A stretch of DNA of 64,000 bases from JACCZR01 sp963830065 (lineage in GTDB: Bacteria > Actinomycetota > Thermoleophilia > Solirubrobacterales > Thermoleophilaceae): the NCBI GenBank assembly GCA_963830065.1, contig CAWHLA010000012.1, positions 62,001 to 126,000 on the forward strand. Reading direction: 5' to 3'. How positions within the stretch are numbered: position 1 is the stretch's first letter; the number at the start of each line of letters is the position of its first letter. A program made the position numbers and the translations under genes. This document shows, one piece after another, positions 8,661 to 17,866 of the stretch. Under the pieces are notes generated by a model. The model did not search any database and was not told the DNA's origin. It saw only the letters and a list, made by a program, of their open reading frames with translations.

Positions 8661-9413
8661 GTGACGGTGGCCGAGTACGTTCAGCGCGACCAGCCGGCGG
8701 GGGTACCGCCTCTGGAGCTGACGGGAGAGCGCACCCTTCCCGACGTTCCGGCCGAGAACTACTGGTTCCAGCGCCACCTCGTGGTCTACCGCTGGATCGC
8801 CGAGCGCTGCGCCGGACTGGACGTGGTGGACATGGCCTGCGGCGAGGGTTACGGCACCGACGTGCTGGCCTCGCGAGCCGCGCGCGTGACGGGGGTGGAC
8901 GCCAACCCGGAGGCCCACGAGCACGCCCAGGCGAAGTACACGCGGCCGGGGGTGCGCTTCGTGCGCGACCTGATCGACAACTACTCCCAGCCCTGCGATG
9001 CGGTGGTCTTCCTGCAGACGATCGAGCACCTGGAAGATCCCGGCGCCGCTCTAAGGCATTTCCGGCAGATGGCGAAGACCGTTTACGTGTCCACCCCCAA
9101 CGTGCTCACGCTGGCGCCCAAAGGGGCCGAGCGATCGGGCAACCCCTGGCACGTGCACGAGTACCGCGCCGAGGAGTTCAGGGAGTTGTGTGAGCGTGAG
9201 TTTGAGGACGTCCGCCTCTTGGGCCTCTTCCACGCGCGCAAGCTGCGGGCGCACGAGCTGGCGCTCAAGGCGGGCTGGGACGACGTCCACCCCAAGCTCG
9301 GCATCACCGAGCGCTTCTACGACCGCTTCACGCCGGCGATCTCCAGCGCGGACTTCGCGCTGCGCGAGGGGCCGCTCGACCGCGCGCTGGACTTCATCGC
9401 CGTCCTTCGTTGA
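8661..9413 (+). CDS. SAM-dependent methyltransferase of the Rv3030 type
   Basis: 250 aa. It opens with ELTGERTLPDVPAENYWFQR; the LTGER..P....ENYWF..H signature resembles mycobacterial Rv3030, from the methylglucose lipopolysaccharide locus (recalled similarity, not computed). SAM motif I is VVDMACGEGYGTDVL, followed by FLQTIEHLEDPG and YVSTPNVLTLAP. The likely role is methylating sugars of an intracellular alpha-glucan (inference). GTG 8661 is preferred over GTG 8628 because TAGCCT (8648-8653) lies 7 nt upstream and the earlier start would overlap the divergent gene. Its stop overlaps the next start (TTGA). Confidence 0.8.
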   Translation: MTVAEYVQRDQPAGVPPLELTGERTLPDVPAENYWFQRHLVVYRWIAERCAGLDVVDMACGEGYGTDVLASRAARVTGVDANPEAHEHAQAKYTRPGVRFVRDLIDNYSQPCDAVVFLQTIEHLEDPGAALRHFRQMAKTVYVSTPNVLTLAPKGAERSGNPWHVHEYRAEEFRELCEREFEDVRLLGLFHARKLRAHELALKAGWDDVHPKLGITERFYDRFTPAISSADFALREGPLDRALDFIAVLR

Positions 9414-10207
9414 GCGCCCCCGTCTACCCCGAGCTGCCCCTGGCGGCGCGTCCGCGCTGGCCTGCCTGGATGGCTCCCGCCGCCTTCTTCTCGGCCTTCG
9501 GCGTGACCATCGTCGCCGGCTTTCCGCTGCTGCCGGTCGCCCTGCTCACCGAGGCCGGCGACGCGGTGGCCGGCATCGCGCTGCTGGTGTTGGTGCTGGT
9601 CCAGGACGCCGCGCTGGTGGGCATCGCCGTGTTCTTCGCCGCGCGGCGGGTGAAGCCCCAGCCGTGGCACTTCGGCCTGCGCGCGACACCCTTCTGGCTG
9701 ACCGTCGGGCTGGCCGTGCTCGGTGGCCTGCTGATCCTCGGCTTCGAGGTGGGGCTGCTCGAGCTGTTCGGCACCGACGCGCCCGAGGACGAGCTGGCCT
9801 CCAGCAACATCGTCGGCGCGATCGCCGTGGGACTGGCGGTGATCGTCGTCGCGCCCGTGACCGAGGAGCTGTTCTTCCGCGGGTTCTTCTACCGCGCGCT
9901 GCGCACGCGCATGCGCGTCGTGTGGGCGGTGCTGATCGACAGCCTCGTGTTCGCCTCGATCCACGTGCAGTACATCTCGAATCCCGAGATCTTCATCGTG
10001 ATCGGCATGTTCGCCGCCGTCGCCTGCCTGGTCTACGAGAAGACGGGCTCGATCTTCGCCTGCATCGCGATCCATGCCACCTTCAACACGGTGGCCAGTT
10101 TGGGCAGCTTCCCCGTGGTGGCGATCGTGATCGGCGTCGCGATGCTGACCGCGTGCCTGCTGGTACCCCGACGCCTGGGCGTGGCGCCATCGCCCTTCCC
10201 GGCGTGA
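9410..10207 (+). CDS. CPBP family intramembrane metalloprotease (Rce1-like)
   Basis: 265 aa with about seven membrane helices. The CPBP/Abi signature is complete: EE..R in VTEELFFRGFFYRALR, F...H in FASIH, and the third motif HATFN. Rce1-like members cleave membrane-associated substrates; most bacterial ones lack known targets. TTG 9410 overlaps the previous stop and GTG follows at its own stop (GTGA), placing it inside the methyltransferase-GH57-GT4 operon. In mycobacteria no such protease separates the homologous genes, so this looks like an insertion into the module. Confidence 0.88.
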   Translation: MSAPVYPELPLAARPRWPAWMAPAAFFSAFGVTIVAGFPLLPVALLTEAGDAVAGIALLVLVLVQDAALVGIAVFFAARRVKPQPWHFGLRATPFWLTVGLAVLGGLLILGFEVGLLELFGTDAPEDELASSNIVGAIAVGLAVIVVAPVTEELFFRGFFYRALRTRMRVVWAVLIDSLVFASIHVQYISNPEIFIVIGMFAAVACLVYEKTGSIFACIAIHATFNTVASLGSFPVVAIVIGVAMLTACLLVPRRLGVAPSPFPA

Positions 10208-11580
10208 GCGACCGGACCGGGACGCTCGCGCTCGTCCTGCACTCGCACATGCCGTACGTGGAGGGCTTCGACACATGGCCCTTCGGCGAGGAGTGGCTGT
10301 GGGAGGCCACGGCGTCCGTCTACCTGCCGCTGCTGGAACGGCTCGAACGGGCGTCCGTGCCGCTCACGGTGGGAGTCACCCCCGTGCTGGCCGACCAGCT
10401 GGAGACCATGCGCGACGGCGACGCGGGCGATCGCTTCGTGCGCTTCCTGCGCGAGGTTCGCGCGGAGGTACACGACCTCGACGAGCGTGGTCTGCACGAC
10501 ACGGGCTTCGAGGACCTGGGCCGGGAGGTGCGCCGCGCCGCGGGTGACTACGAGCGGGCCGCCGCCGCGTTCGAGGCCCGCGACAGGGACCTGATCAGCG
10601 CATTCGGCGCGCTGGAGAGCGTGGAGCTCTGGACGTCGGCGGCCACCCACGCACTGCTGCCACTCGTGGCCACCGAACCGGGCCTGGCGCTGCAGCTGGG
10701 CACGGGCACGCGGTCCCACGAGCGCCGCTTCGGCCACTTCAACGGCGGCTTCTGGCTGCCGGAGTGCGCCTACGTGCCGGGGCTGGAGCGCGACCTGGCC
10801 GACCACGGCGTGCGTGCCTTCTGCGTCGACCAGCCGGGAGCAGCACTGCGGCCGGTGGCCACCGAGGCGGGACCGGTCGCCGTTCCCATCGACTGGGAGA
10901 CGATCTCCCTGGTGTGGAACGAGACCTCCGGCTACCCGGCACACCCGCTCTACCGCGACTACCACCACCGCACCACCCACGACCTGCGGCCGTGGAGCAA
11001 CAGCGGCGAGCCCTATGACCCGGAGGCCGCTCGCGCCCAGGCGCATGCGCACGCGCGCGACTTCGTGGAGCGAGTCGCCGCCAAGGACGACCTGGTCTGC
11101 TGCGCGCTGGACACCGAGCTGCTCGGACACTGGTGGTACGAGGGCCTGGAGTGGCTCTCGGCGGTGCTCGAGGAGGCGCCCCGGCGCGGGGTGGACCTGG
11201 TCACGGTGAGCGAGGGGATCGAGCGCGTGGAGCCAGTGCAGGCCGAGCTGCGGGAGTCGAGCTGGGGCACGGGCAAGAACCTGTCCACCTGGGACTCGCC
11301 GCAGGTGGCCGAGCTGGTCTTCGGCGCGCGGCGCGCCGAGCTCGACCTGCTCGCGGCTACTCCGCGTGAGGGCCTGGCGCGGGGTCTGCGCGAGCTGCTC
11401 GCGCTCCAGTCCAGCGACTGGGCCTTCCTCGTCACCGAGGACCTGGCCGCCGACTACCCTCTGCGTCGTGCGCGGGGGCACGAGGCCGGCGTCCGTGACG
11501 CTTTGGCACACTCCCGCTCGGATCCGGCCCTCCACAATCTCGCGCCGGACCTAGATCTCGCCTCGTTTTGCGCACCCTGA
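10204..11580 (+). CDS. GH57 1,4-alpha-glucan branching enzyme
   Basis: 458 aa. Conserved GH57 regions appear in order: LHSHMPYV (region 1), the nucleophile region GGFWLPECAYVPGLE (Glu of PEC), and DTELLGHWWYEGLEWL (region 4, acid Asp). It shares the layout of Rv3031 and thermophile GH57 branching enzymes, which make alpha-1,6 branches in alpha-glucans. It acts in the cytoplasm with the GT4 glucosyltransferase encoded immediately downstream. GTG 10204 overlaps the CPBP stop; the open frame further upstream is a shadow. The 3' end overlaps the GT4 gene by 13 nt. Confidence 0.88.
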   Translation: MSDRTGTLALVLHSHMPYVEGFDTWPFGEEWLWEATASVYLPLLERLERASVPLTVGVTPVLADQLETMRDGDAGDRFVRFLREVRAEVHDLDERGLHDTGFEDLGREVRRAAGDYERAAAAFEARDRDLISAFGALESVELWTSAATHALLPLVATEPGLALQLGTGTRSHERRFGHFNGGFWLPECAYVPGLERDLADHGVRAFCVDQPGAALRPVATEAGPVAVPIDWETISLVWNETSGYPAHPLYRDYHHRTTHDLRPWSNSGEPYDPEAARAQAHAHARDFVERVAAKDDLVCCALDTELLGHWWYEGLEWLSAVLEEAPRRGVDLVTVSEGIERVEPVQAELRESSWGTGKNLSTWDSPQVAELVFGARRAELDLLAATPREGLARGLRELLALQSSDWAFLVTEDLAADYPLRRARGHEAGVRDALAHSRSDPALHNLAPDLDLASFCAP

Positions 11581-12752
11581 TCCTCTCCTGGGAGTACCCG
11601 CCGCTCATCGAGGGCGGCCTGGCCCGGCACGTCCGCAAGCTGGCCGAGGGCCTCGTCGCCGAGGGGGTGGAGGTGCACGTGATCACGCGCGGGCACGAGG
11701 AGTCGCCGCCCGAGGAGGAGATGGGCGGCGTCTTGGTCCACCGCGTACGCGAGCCCGAGCGCCCGCGCGACCTGGGCGAGTTCGTCACCTGGATCGAGCA
11801 CATGAACGGCGACATGCTGGCCCGCGGCGTGGACCTGGGCGACCGGATCTCCTTCGACCTCGTCCACGGCCACGACTGGCTGGTGGCCAACGCCGGTGAC
11901 CACCTGGCCAAGCGCTTCCGGTGCCCCTTCATGGTCACCATCCACGCCACCGAGTACGGCCGCCACCAGGGCTGGGTGGACAAGCACCCGCAGTCCTACA
12001 TCCACGGGGTCGAGCGCTGGATGGCCAACCGCGCCGAGCGGGTGATCGCCTGCTCGGCCTACATGCGCGAGCACGTCGCCGACATCTACGGCCTGGAGGA
12101 GGACCGCATCGCGGTCATCCCCAACGGGATCGACCCCGAGGAGCTGGTCCCGGTCGACGACCTCGACTCGCTGCGCTCCCGCTTCGCCGATCCCGATCAG
12201 AGGCTCGTGCTGCTGGTCGGACGCCTCGTCTACGAGAAGGGCTTCCAGCTCGCGCTGGAGGCGATGCCCGGGCTGATCGAGCGGCTGGGAAACGTGCGCT
12301 TCCTGGTCGCCGGGTCGGGCACGGCGGAGGCCGACCTGCGCCGCCAGGCGTCCGAGCTCGGCCTCGACCCCTACGGCACCTTCCTCGGCTGGATCGGCGA
12401 CGACGTGCTGCACTCGCTCTACCGCATCGCCGACCTCACGGTGGTGCCCTCGCTGTACGAGCCCTTCGGCCTGGTGGCGCTGGAGGCGATGGCCTCGGGC
12501 TGCCCGTGCATCGTGGCCGACACCGGGGGCCTGCGCGAGCTGGTGCCCGCCGGCGAGCGCGTCGGGTTGCGCTTCCACGGCGGCGACCCCGAGCACCTGG
12601 CCACCATGGCCGAGCGCCTGCTCACCGACGACGAGCTGCGCGACCGCCTGGTCGCCGAGGCCTCGGAGCACGTGCTCACGTTCGACTGGGGCGACGTCGC
12701 CCGTCAGACTGCCGCCGCATATCGGGAGTTGGTGGTCCAACCCGTGCGGTGA
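11568..12752 (+). CDS. GT4 glycogen synthase-like alpha-1,4-glucosyltransferase (Rv3032-like)
   Basis: 394 aa GT-B enzyme. The N-terminal lobe has ILSWEYPPLIEGGLARHV (the GG donor/acceptor loop) and DLVHGHDWLVA. The C-terminal lobe has VGRLVYEKGF and the family E-x7-E motif in EPFGLVALEAMASG. Close in layout to Rv3032, which elongates the alpha-1,4-glucan that becomes methylglucose polysaccharide. It probably pairs with the branching enzyme upstream. TTG 11568 lies inside the GH57 end. A palindromic terminator-like repeat follows 58 nt after the stop. Confidence 0.88.
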   Translation: MRTLILSWEYPPLIEGGLARHVRKLAEGLVAEGVEVHVITRGHEESPPEEEMGGVLVHRVREPERPRDLGEFVTWIEHMNGDMLARGVDLGDRISFDLVHGHDWLVANAGDHLAKRFRCPFMVTIHATEYGRHQGWVDKHPQSYIHGVERWMANRAERVIACSAYMREHVADIYGLEEDRIAVIPNGIDPEELVPVDDLDSLRSRFADPDQRLVLLVGRLVYEKGFQLALEAMPGLIERLGNVRFLVAGSGTAEADLRRQASELGLDPYGTFLGWIGDDVLHSLYRIADLTVVPSLYEPFGLVALEAMASGCPCIVADTGGLRELVPAGERVGLRFHGGDPEHLATMAERLLTDDELRDRLVAEASEHVLTFDWGDVARQTAAAYRELVVQPVR

Positions 12753-12810
12753 AGGCGGCCTGCTGCTGACGCTGGCCGGCCGGGCGCTGAAGCGCGCGCA
12801 CCTTTCGAAA

Positions 12811-12834
12811 AAGTCCTCAGGCGGCTGAGGACTT
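12811..12834. terminator. Palindrome copy 1, probable bidirectional terminator
   Basis: A perfect 10-bp inverted repeat, AAGTCCTCAG and CTGAGGACTT, around loop GCGG. It sits between the convergent GT4 gene and acyltransferase gene. Near-identical elements occur at 31466 and 61020. Copy 1 is flanked by A residues on the left but has only two T residues on the right, so terminator strength toward the plus strand is uncertain. Confidence 0.7.
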
Positions 12835-12867
12835 CCTGGGAGCCCGTGTGTGCACCGCCCGCTGGCG

Positions 12868-13527
12868 CTACTCGTAACGCATGCGCGTCGGCTCGTCGCG
12901 CATCCGGATCACCCGGGCGGGCACGCCGCCGACCACCGCGTTGGGAGGCACGTCGCGGGTGACCACGGCGTTCGTGCCGATGACCGCGTTGTCGCCCACG
13001 GTCACGCCGCGCAGGATGCACGCGCCGTAGCCGATCCACACGTTGTTGCCCACCCGCACGTCGCGCTTGTAGATCCCTTGGAGCCGCACCGGGCGGTCGA
13101 CCTCGACCATGCCGTGGTCGAAGTCGATCAGCATCACGCGGTCGGCGATCACGCACTCGCGGCCGATCGACACGTGCTTGAAGGCGGAGATCGTGCACTC
13201 CTGGCCGAGCACGGTCTTGGCCCCGATCGAGATCAGCCCCTCGTGCGCGCGCAGCTTCGACCCGTGCCCGATCCACGACCAGCGCCCGAGCTCGATCCGC
13301 CCCTTACGGCCGATCTGGAGCACCACGCGCGGGCCGATGAAGGCGATGCCGTCCGACCACAGCCGGCGCTGGAACAGCCGCCGCAGACACAGCCGGACGA
13401 TCAGCCGCGCGTACTTGAAGTCGAGCATCCCCTTGGCGCGCATGAAGCGCAGCAGCGCCAGCGGCCCGCCGTGGAGCGGGGCCGGGGCCCGCCGGATGTC
13501 CTGGCTAGTCTCGCGCGACGTGATCAT
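12868..13527 (-). CDS. Left-handed beta-helix acyltransferase (hexapeptide repeat family)
   Basis: 219 aa. Hexapeptide repeats run through the second half (IGAKTVLGQECTIS, VGNNVWIGYGACILRGVTVG, IGTNAVVTRDVPPNAVVGG), ending in the VPARVIR cap typical of the maltose/galactoside and colanic acid acetyltransferase group. The catalytic His is probably in DFDHGMVE. It O- or N-acetylates sugars or envelope glycans. The start is ambiguous: ATG 13527 would overlap the divergent ABC gene by 8 bp, while internal ATG 13443 (MRAKGMLDFKYARL) leaves 76 bp for promoters. The N-terminal ~50 residues are basic and non-repetitive. Confidence 0.8.
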   Translation of the reverse strand: MITSRETSQDIRRAPAPLHGGPLALLRFMRAKGMLDFKYARLIVRLCLRRLFQRRLWSDGIAFIGPRVVLQIGRKGRIELGRWSWIGHGSKLRAHEGLISIGAKTVLGQECTISAFKHVSIGRECVIADRVMLIDFDHGMVEVDRPVRLQGIYKRDVRVGNNVWIGYGACILRGVTVGDNAVIGTNAVVTRDVPPNAVVGGVPARVIRMRDEPTRMRYE

Positions 13528-14194
13528 CGAAGCCTCCGACCTCCACCGTATTTACGGCGAAGGACAGGCGGCGGTGAGGGCCCTCGACGGCGTCACCGTC
13601 GACTTCGAGAAAGGCCGGTTCGCGGCCATCATGGGCCCCTCGGGGTCGGGCAAGTCGACGCTCATGCACATCCTGGCCGGACTGGACGTGCCCACCTCCG
13701 GCAATGTGACCATCGACGGCACCGGGCTGGAGGGCCTCGACGACGCCGGGCTGACCGAACTGCGGCGGGACAAGCTCGGGTTCATCTTCCAGTTCTTCAA
13801 CCTGCTGCCGGTGCTCACTGCGGAGGAGAACATGCTCCTGCCGCTGACAATTGCGGGCCGCGACCCCGACCGGGAGTGGGTCGATCAGCTGATCGACGTG
13901 GTCAAGCTCGGCGACCGCCGCACCCACCGGCCGGCTGAGCTCTCCGGAGGCCAGCAGCAGCGGGTGGCGGTGGCGCGGGCGCTGGTGTCCAAGCCGGCGG
14001 TGGTGTTCGCCGACGAGCCCACCGGCAACCTCGACTCCACCGCCAGCGACGAGGTGCTGGCGCTGCTGCGCCGTTCGGTGGACGAGTTCGGCCAGACCGT
14101 GGTGATGGTGACCCACGATCCCCACGCCGCCTCCTTCGCCGACCGCCTGGTGGTCCTCAACGACGGCAAGATCACCGAGGACCGCGCGCCGTAA
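13520..14194 (+). CDS. ABC transporter ATP-binding protein (LolD/MacB type)
   Basis: 224 aa. Walker A GPSGSGKSTL, Q-loop FQFFNLLP, signature LSGGQQQRVAVARAL, Walker B VVFADEPT and H-loop VTHD are intact. The size and the FtsX-like permease directly downstream put it in the MacB/LolCDE extruder class, which works by mechanotransmission on lipids, peptides or envelope enzymes. GTG 13520 is chosen because TAGTCT (13506-13511) is 8 nt upstream. The stop overlaps the permease start (TAATG). Confidence 0.9.
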   Translation: MIIEASDLHRIYGEGQAAVRALDGVTVDFEKGRFAAIMGPSGSGKSTLMHILAGLDVPTSGNVTIDGTGLEGLDDAGLTELRRDKLGFIFQFFNLLPVLTAEENMLLPLTIAGRDPDREWVDQLIDVVKLGDRRTHRPAELSGGQQQRVAVARALVSKPAVVFADEPTGNLDSTASDEVLALLRRSVDEFGQTVVMVTHDPHAASFADRLVVLNDGKITEDRAP

Positions 14195-16698
14195 TGCTCC
14201 GCCTGGCTCTGCGCAGCCTCGGCTCGCGCAAGCTGAGGACGTTCACCACCACCCTCGCCGTCTTCCTCGGGGTGGCCTTCGTGGCCGGGACCTACGTCCT
14301 CACGGACACGATCAACAAGTCCTTCGACGACATCTTCTCCGAGGCCGTGAAGGGCACCGACGTGGCCATCACGCCGAAGGAGCCCGTCGCCCAGGAGGAC
14401 CGCGAGCCGCCGGCCTTCTCCGCGGACCTGCTGCAGAAGGTGCGCCGGGTGGAGGGCGTGCAGCGGGCCGAGGGCGGGATCTTCTCGCTGGTCAAGCTGG
14501 TCGACGACAAGGGCGAGCCGCTGGTGGCCGGCTTCGCGCCCAACTTCGTCTCCTCGGCGCTGCCCGAGCCGTTCGAGACCTTCACCTACACCCAGGGCCG
14601 CCCGCCGGGCACCGACAAGGAGGCAGCCGTCGACGCCTCGAGCGCCGAGCGCGCCGGGCTGAAGGTCGGGGGCCGCGTGGGGGTGGCCGGCGAGCGCGAG
14701 ATCCGCCGCTACCGGATCACCGGGCTGGTGAAGCTGGGGGAGACCTCAAGCGGCGGCGCCAGCACGGCGGTGCTTACCGGGCCGGAGGCCCAGCGGGTGG
14801 CGGGCAAGGTCGGCAAGTACGACCAGATCTCGATCTCGGGCACCGAGGGCACCGACAACGACGAGCTCAAGCGCCGCGTGGCCCGGGTGGTGCCCCGCTC
14901 GGTGCGGGTGGAGACCGGGGAGGAGAACGCCGAGCGCGAGTCGCGCAGCATCGCCGACGACCTCAGCTTCCTGAAGATCGCGCTGCTGGTGTTCGCCTTC
15001 GTGTCGATCTTCGTCGGCGCCTTTCTGATCTTCAACACGTTCTCGATCACCGTCGCCCAGCGGATCCGGGAGTTCGGGATGCTGCGCACGCTCGGCGCGT
15101 CGCGGCGGCAGATCCTCCTCTCGGTGGGCGTCGAAGCGGCGCTGATCGGGGCGGTGGGGTCGCTGTTCGGGGTGTTGGGCGGCATCGCGTTCGCGCCGGC
15201 CATCAACTCGCTGTTCAAGTCGGCCGGGATCGACCTTCCGAACACCGGCACGGTGCTGGCCCCCCGCACGGTGATCGTCTCGCTGGTGATCGGGCTGGGG
15301 GTGACGCTGGTGTCGGCGCTGTCGCCGGCCCTGCGGGCCACGCGGGTGTCGCCGATGGCGGCGCTGCGCGAGGCCGCGCTGCCGGAGTCGACCCGGCGGG
15401 GCCGGGTCTGGCTCGGGGTGGCGATCGCCGGCGCCGTCGGCGGCGTGGGGCTGGTGCTGGTCGGCCTGTTCGGCGGCATCGAGTCCTCGGGCTCGGCCGC
15501 GGGCCTGATGGGGGCCGGGACGGTGCTGGTGCTGCTGGCCGTGTCGATCTTCAGTCCTCGGCTGGTGCGCCCGCTGGCCTCGCTGACCGGGCGGCCGCTG
15601 GAGGCGGTCCGGGGCATCACCGGCCGGCTGGCCCGCGAGAACGCGATGCGCAAGCCCGGGCGCACCGCGGTCACCGCCGCGGCGCTGATGATCGGGCTGG
15701 CGGTGGTCGTGTTCGTGGCCGTGTTCGCCGCCGGCTTCAGCAAGTCGATCGGCGACTCGATCGACCGCAACTTCCAGGGCGACCTGACCGTGCAGAGCAC
15801 CGACGGCTTCTCGCCCATCCCGGAGCGCCTGGAGCGCCGGGTGCGGACCGTCCCCGGTGTCGAGACGGTGTCCTCGATCGCCTACGGCGCCACGTCCGAC
15901 GAGCGCGTCGCGGCGGTGGACCCGGCCAACATCCGCAAGGTGCTCGACTTCGACCTGGACGGGCTCAGGCCGGGGACCACGATCCTCGACCAGAGCTTCG
16001 CCGACACGAAGCACCTCGAGCCCGGCGACGAGCTGAAGGTCAGGACCCCGACTGACAAGCGAGTGACCTACCGCGTGGTGGGGACCGTGGAGGACTCGAG
16101 CGACGACCTGCTCGGATCGTTCGTCATCACCCGGGCGGACCTCGCCCGCGACTTCGGCGACAACCGGCCGAGCAAGACCTTCGTGGCCCTGGCCCCGGGA
16201 GCCGACGGGCGGCCGGTGGAGCGGCTGGTCAAGCGCGAGTTCCCGGCGGCCGAGGCGCTGAACCAGAAGGAGCTCAAGGAGAGCCAGGAGGAGCAGATCA
16301 CCCAGCTGCTCGGCCTGATCTACGCGCTGCTGTCGCTGGCGGTGATCGTGTCGCTGTTCGGCATCGCCAACACCCTGGCGCTGTCCATCCACGAGCGCAC
16401 ACGGGAGCTGGGGATGATGCGCGCGATCGGGATGTCGAAGCGCCAGGTGCGCCAGGTGATCCGCTACGAGGCGGCCATCACCGCGCTCATCGGAGCGATC
16501 CTCGGCTCGGTCCTCGGGCTGGTCTTTGCCGCTTTGGTTTCTCGCCCGCTTGCCGATGAAGGTTTCGTGCTCTCTTTTCCGGTAGCCACGCTGATCCTGC
16601 TGCTCGTGCTGGCCGCGCTGGCCGGCGTGGTGGCCGCCATCGGCCCCGCGCGGCGCGCCGCCAAGCTCGACGTGCTCGACGCGCTCGCCTACGAATGA
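14194..16698 (+). CDS. FtsX-like ABC transporter permease
   Basis: 834 aa, consistent with the two-FtsX-domain architecture. An N-terminal helix (TTTLAVFLGVAFVAGTYVL) is followed by an extracytoplasmic MacB-like domain. A three-helix FtsX core comes next (near residues 260-400, with REFGMLRTLGASRRQI). A middle helix pair and second periplasmic domain follow, then a C-terminal FtsX core with ELGMMRAIGMSKRQVRQVI. It forms the export or envelope-signalling complex with the ATPase encoded immediately upstream. The substrate is unknown. Confidence 0.9.
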   Translation: MLRLALRSLGSRKLRTFTTTLAVFLGVAFVAGTYVLTDTINKSFDDIFSEAVKGTDVAITPKEPVAQEDREPPAFSADLLQKVRRVEGVQRAEGGIFSLVKLVDDKGEPLVAGFAPNFVSSALPEPFETFTYTQGRPPGTDKEAAVDASSAERAGLKVGGRVGVAGEREIRRYRITGLVKLGETSSGGASTAVLTGPEAQRVAGKVGKYDQISISGTEGTDNDELKRRVARVVPRSVRVETGEENAERESRSIADDLSFLKIALLVFAFVSIFVGAFLIFNTFSITVAQRIREFGMLRTLGASRRQILLSVGVEAALIGAVGSLFGVLGGIAFAPAINSLFKSAGIDLPNTGTVLAPRTVIVSLVIGLGVTLVSALSPALRATRVSPMAALREAALPESTRRGRVWLGVAIAGAVGGVGLVLVGLFGGIESSGSAAGLMGAGTVLVLLAVSIFSPRLVRPLASLTGRPLEAVRGITGRLARENAMRKPGRTAVTAAALMIGLAVVVFVAVFAAGFSKSIGDSIDRNFQGDLTVQSTDGFSPIPERLERRVRTVPGVETVSSIAYGATSDERVAAVDPANIRKVLDFDLDGLRPGTTILDQSFADTKHLEPGDELKVRTPTDKRVTYRVVGTVEDSSDDLLGSFVITRADLARDFGDNRPSKTFVALAPGADGRPVERLVKREFPAAEALNQKELKESQEEQITQLLGLIYALLSLAVIVSLFGIANTLALSIHERTRELGMMRAIGMSKRQVRQVIRYEAAITALIGAILGSVLGLVFAALVSRPLADEGFVLSFPVATLILLLVLAALAGVVAAIGPARRAAKLDVLDALAYE

Positions 16699-16900
16699 CG
16701 CGGGCAGTGGTGCGCGTGGGCCGAGCCCCGCCAGAACCGGCCCCGCATGCCCTTCAGGTGGGTGGGTTGGAACGGCGACCGAAACCATGGGTGGGGTGAC
16801 CACCTCCACCTCTCCTGGCAGCACCGCGGCGGGCGCTTCGGGCGCCCGGCGCCGATGGTCTGGGCCTGGTCGGTTAGACGCCGCTAGCGTCGAGCGGCGT

Positions 16901-17866
16901 ATGTCCGCTCCCGGGAAGACCGCCGCCGAGCTTGCCGAGCGCCTACTCAAGGGCGACAAGCGCGCGCTGGCCCGGGCGATCTCCCTGGTGGAGAACGACG
17001 ACCCCGAGGGCTGGGAGCTCGTCCGCGAGGTCTACCCGAGCACGGGCAAGTCGGCGGTCGCCGGCTTCACCGGCGCGCCCGGCGTGGGCAAGTCCACGCT
17101 GATCGGCCAGCTGGTCAAGCACGCCCGCGAGCGCGACCGCGAGGTGGCTGTGCTCTCGATCGACCCCACGTCTCCCTTCACCAAGGGCGCGCTGCTCGGC
17201 GATCGCATCCGCCTGGCCGACCACTTCCTCGACCCCGGCGTGTTCATCCGCTCGATGGCCACCCGCGGCTCGCTGGGCGGGCTGTCCGAGGCCACGCTGC
17301 AGGCCGCTCTGCTGATGGACGCCAGCGGCAAGGACGACGTGCTGCTGGAGACCGTGGGCGTGGGGCAGGCCGAGGTGGACATCATCGGCCACGCCGACAC
17401 CGTCGTGCTCGTGCTCATGCCCGGCTCCGGTGACTCCGTGCAGGCGCTGAAGGCCGGCGTGATGGAGATCCCCGACGTGATCGTGGTCAACAAGTCCGAC
17501 CACCCGATGACCGACACGATGGTCCGCGAGATCAGGGCCACGCTGTCTCTCGGCCCTCAGGAGGGCTGGCGCGTACCCATCGTGCAGACCGAAGCGTCGA
17601 AGGGACAAGGAACCGATGAGCTGGTCGAGAAGATCTCCGAGCACCGCGCCTACATCGAGGCTGAGGGCACCCTGGAGACCCGCCGCGGGCGCAACCTCAT
17701 GAACGAGGTCCTAGCCCTGGCCAGCGGCCGGATGCGCCGCCGCCTCGAGGAGTCCACCCGCGAGGACCCCGAGGTCAAGGAGCTGCTCGACGAGGTGGTG
17801 GCCCGCCGGCTTGACCCGGCCAGCGCCGCCGCCCGGCTGCTCGAACGAGAGACGGAGGAAGGATGA
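16901..17866 (+). CDS. meaB: Methylmalonyl-CoA mutase-associated GTPase MeaB
   Basis: 321 aa G3E GTPase. Walker A is GAPGVGKST (58-66), switch I is DPTSPFTKGALLGDRIRL, Walker B ETVGVGQAEVDI, and base recognition NKSD. MeaB protects adenosylcobalamin-dependent methylmalonyl-CoA mutase and gates its cofactor loading; the mutase is not in this window. ATG 16901 is chosen because the MeaB helix starts there; a longer frame from 16787 encodes low-complexity sequence. The preceding 202-nt gap (16699-16900) holds no gene but has GGTGG/CCACC dyads at about 16794-16812 and a TAGCGT hexamer 10 nt before the ATG. It overlaps the MFS gene (ATGA). Confidence 0.9.
   Translation: MSAPGKTAAELAERLLKGDKRALARAISLVENDDPEGWELVREVYPSTGKSAVAGFTGAPGVGKSTLIGQLVKHARERDREVAVLSIDPTSPFTKGALLGDRIRLADHFLDPGVFIRSMATRGSLGGLSEATLQAALLMDASGKDDVLLETVGVGQAEVDIIGHADTVVLVLMPGSGDSVQALKAGVMEIPDVIVVNKSDHPMTDTMVREIRATLSLGPQEGWRVPIVQTEASKGQGTDELVEKISEHRAYIEAEGTLETRRGRNLMNEVLALASGRMRRRLEESTREDPEVKELLDEVVARRLDPASAAARLLERETEEG

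Noticed and set aside
16787..16900. Longer N-terminus of MeaB from ATG 16787
   Set aside because: Encodes Ser/Gly/Ala low-complexity sequence covering the promoter-like dyads; MeaB homology begins at ATG 16901.
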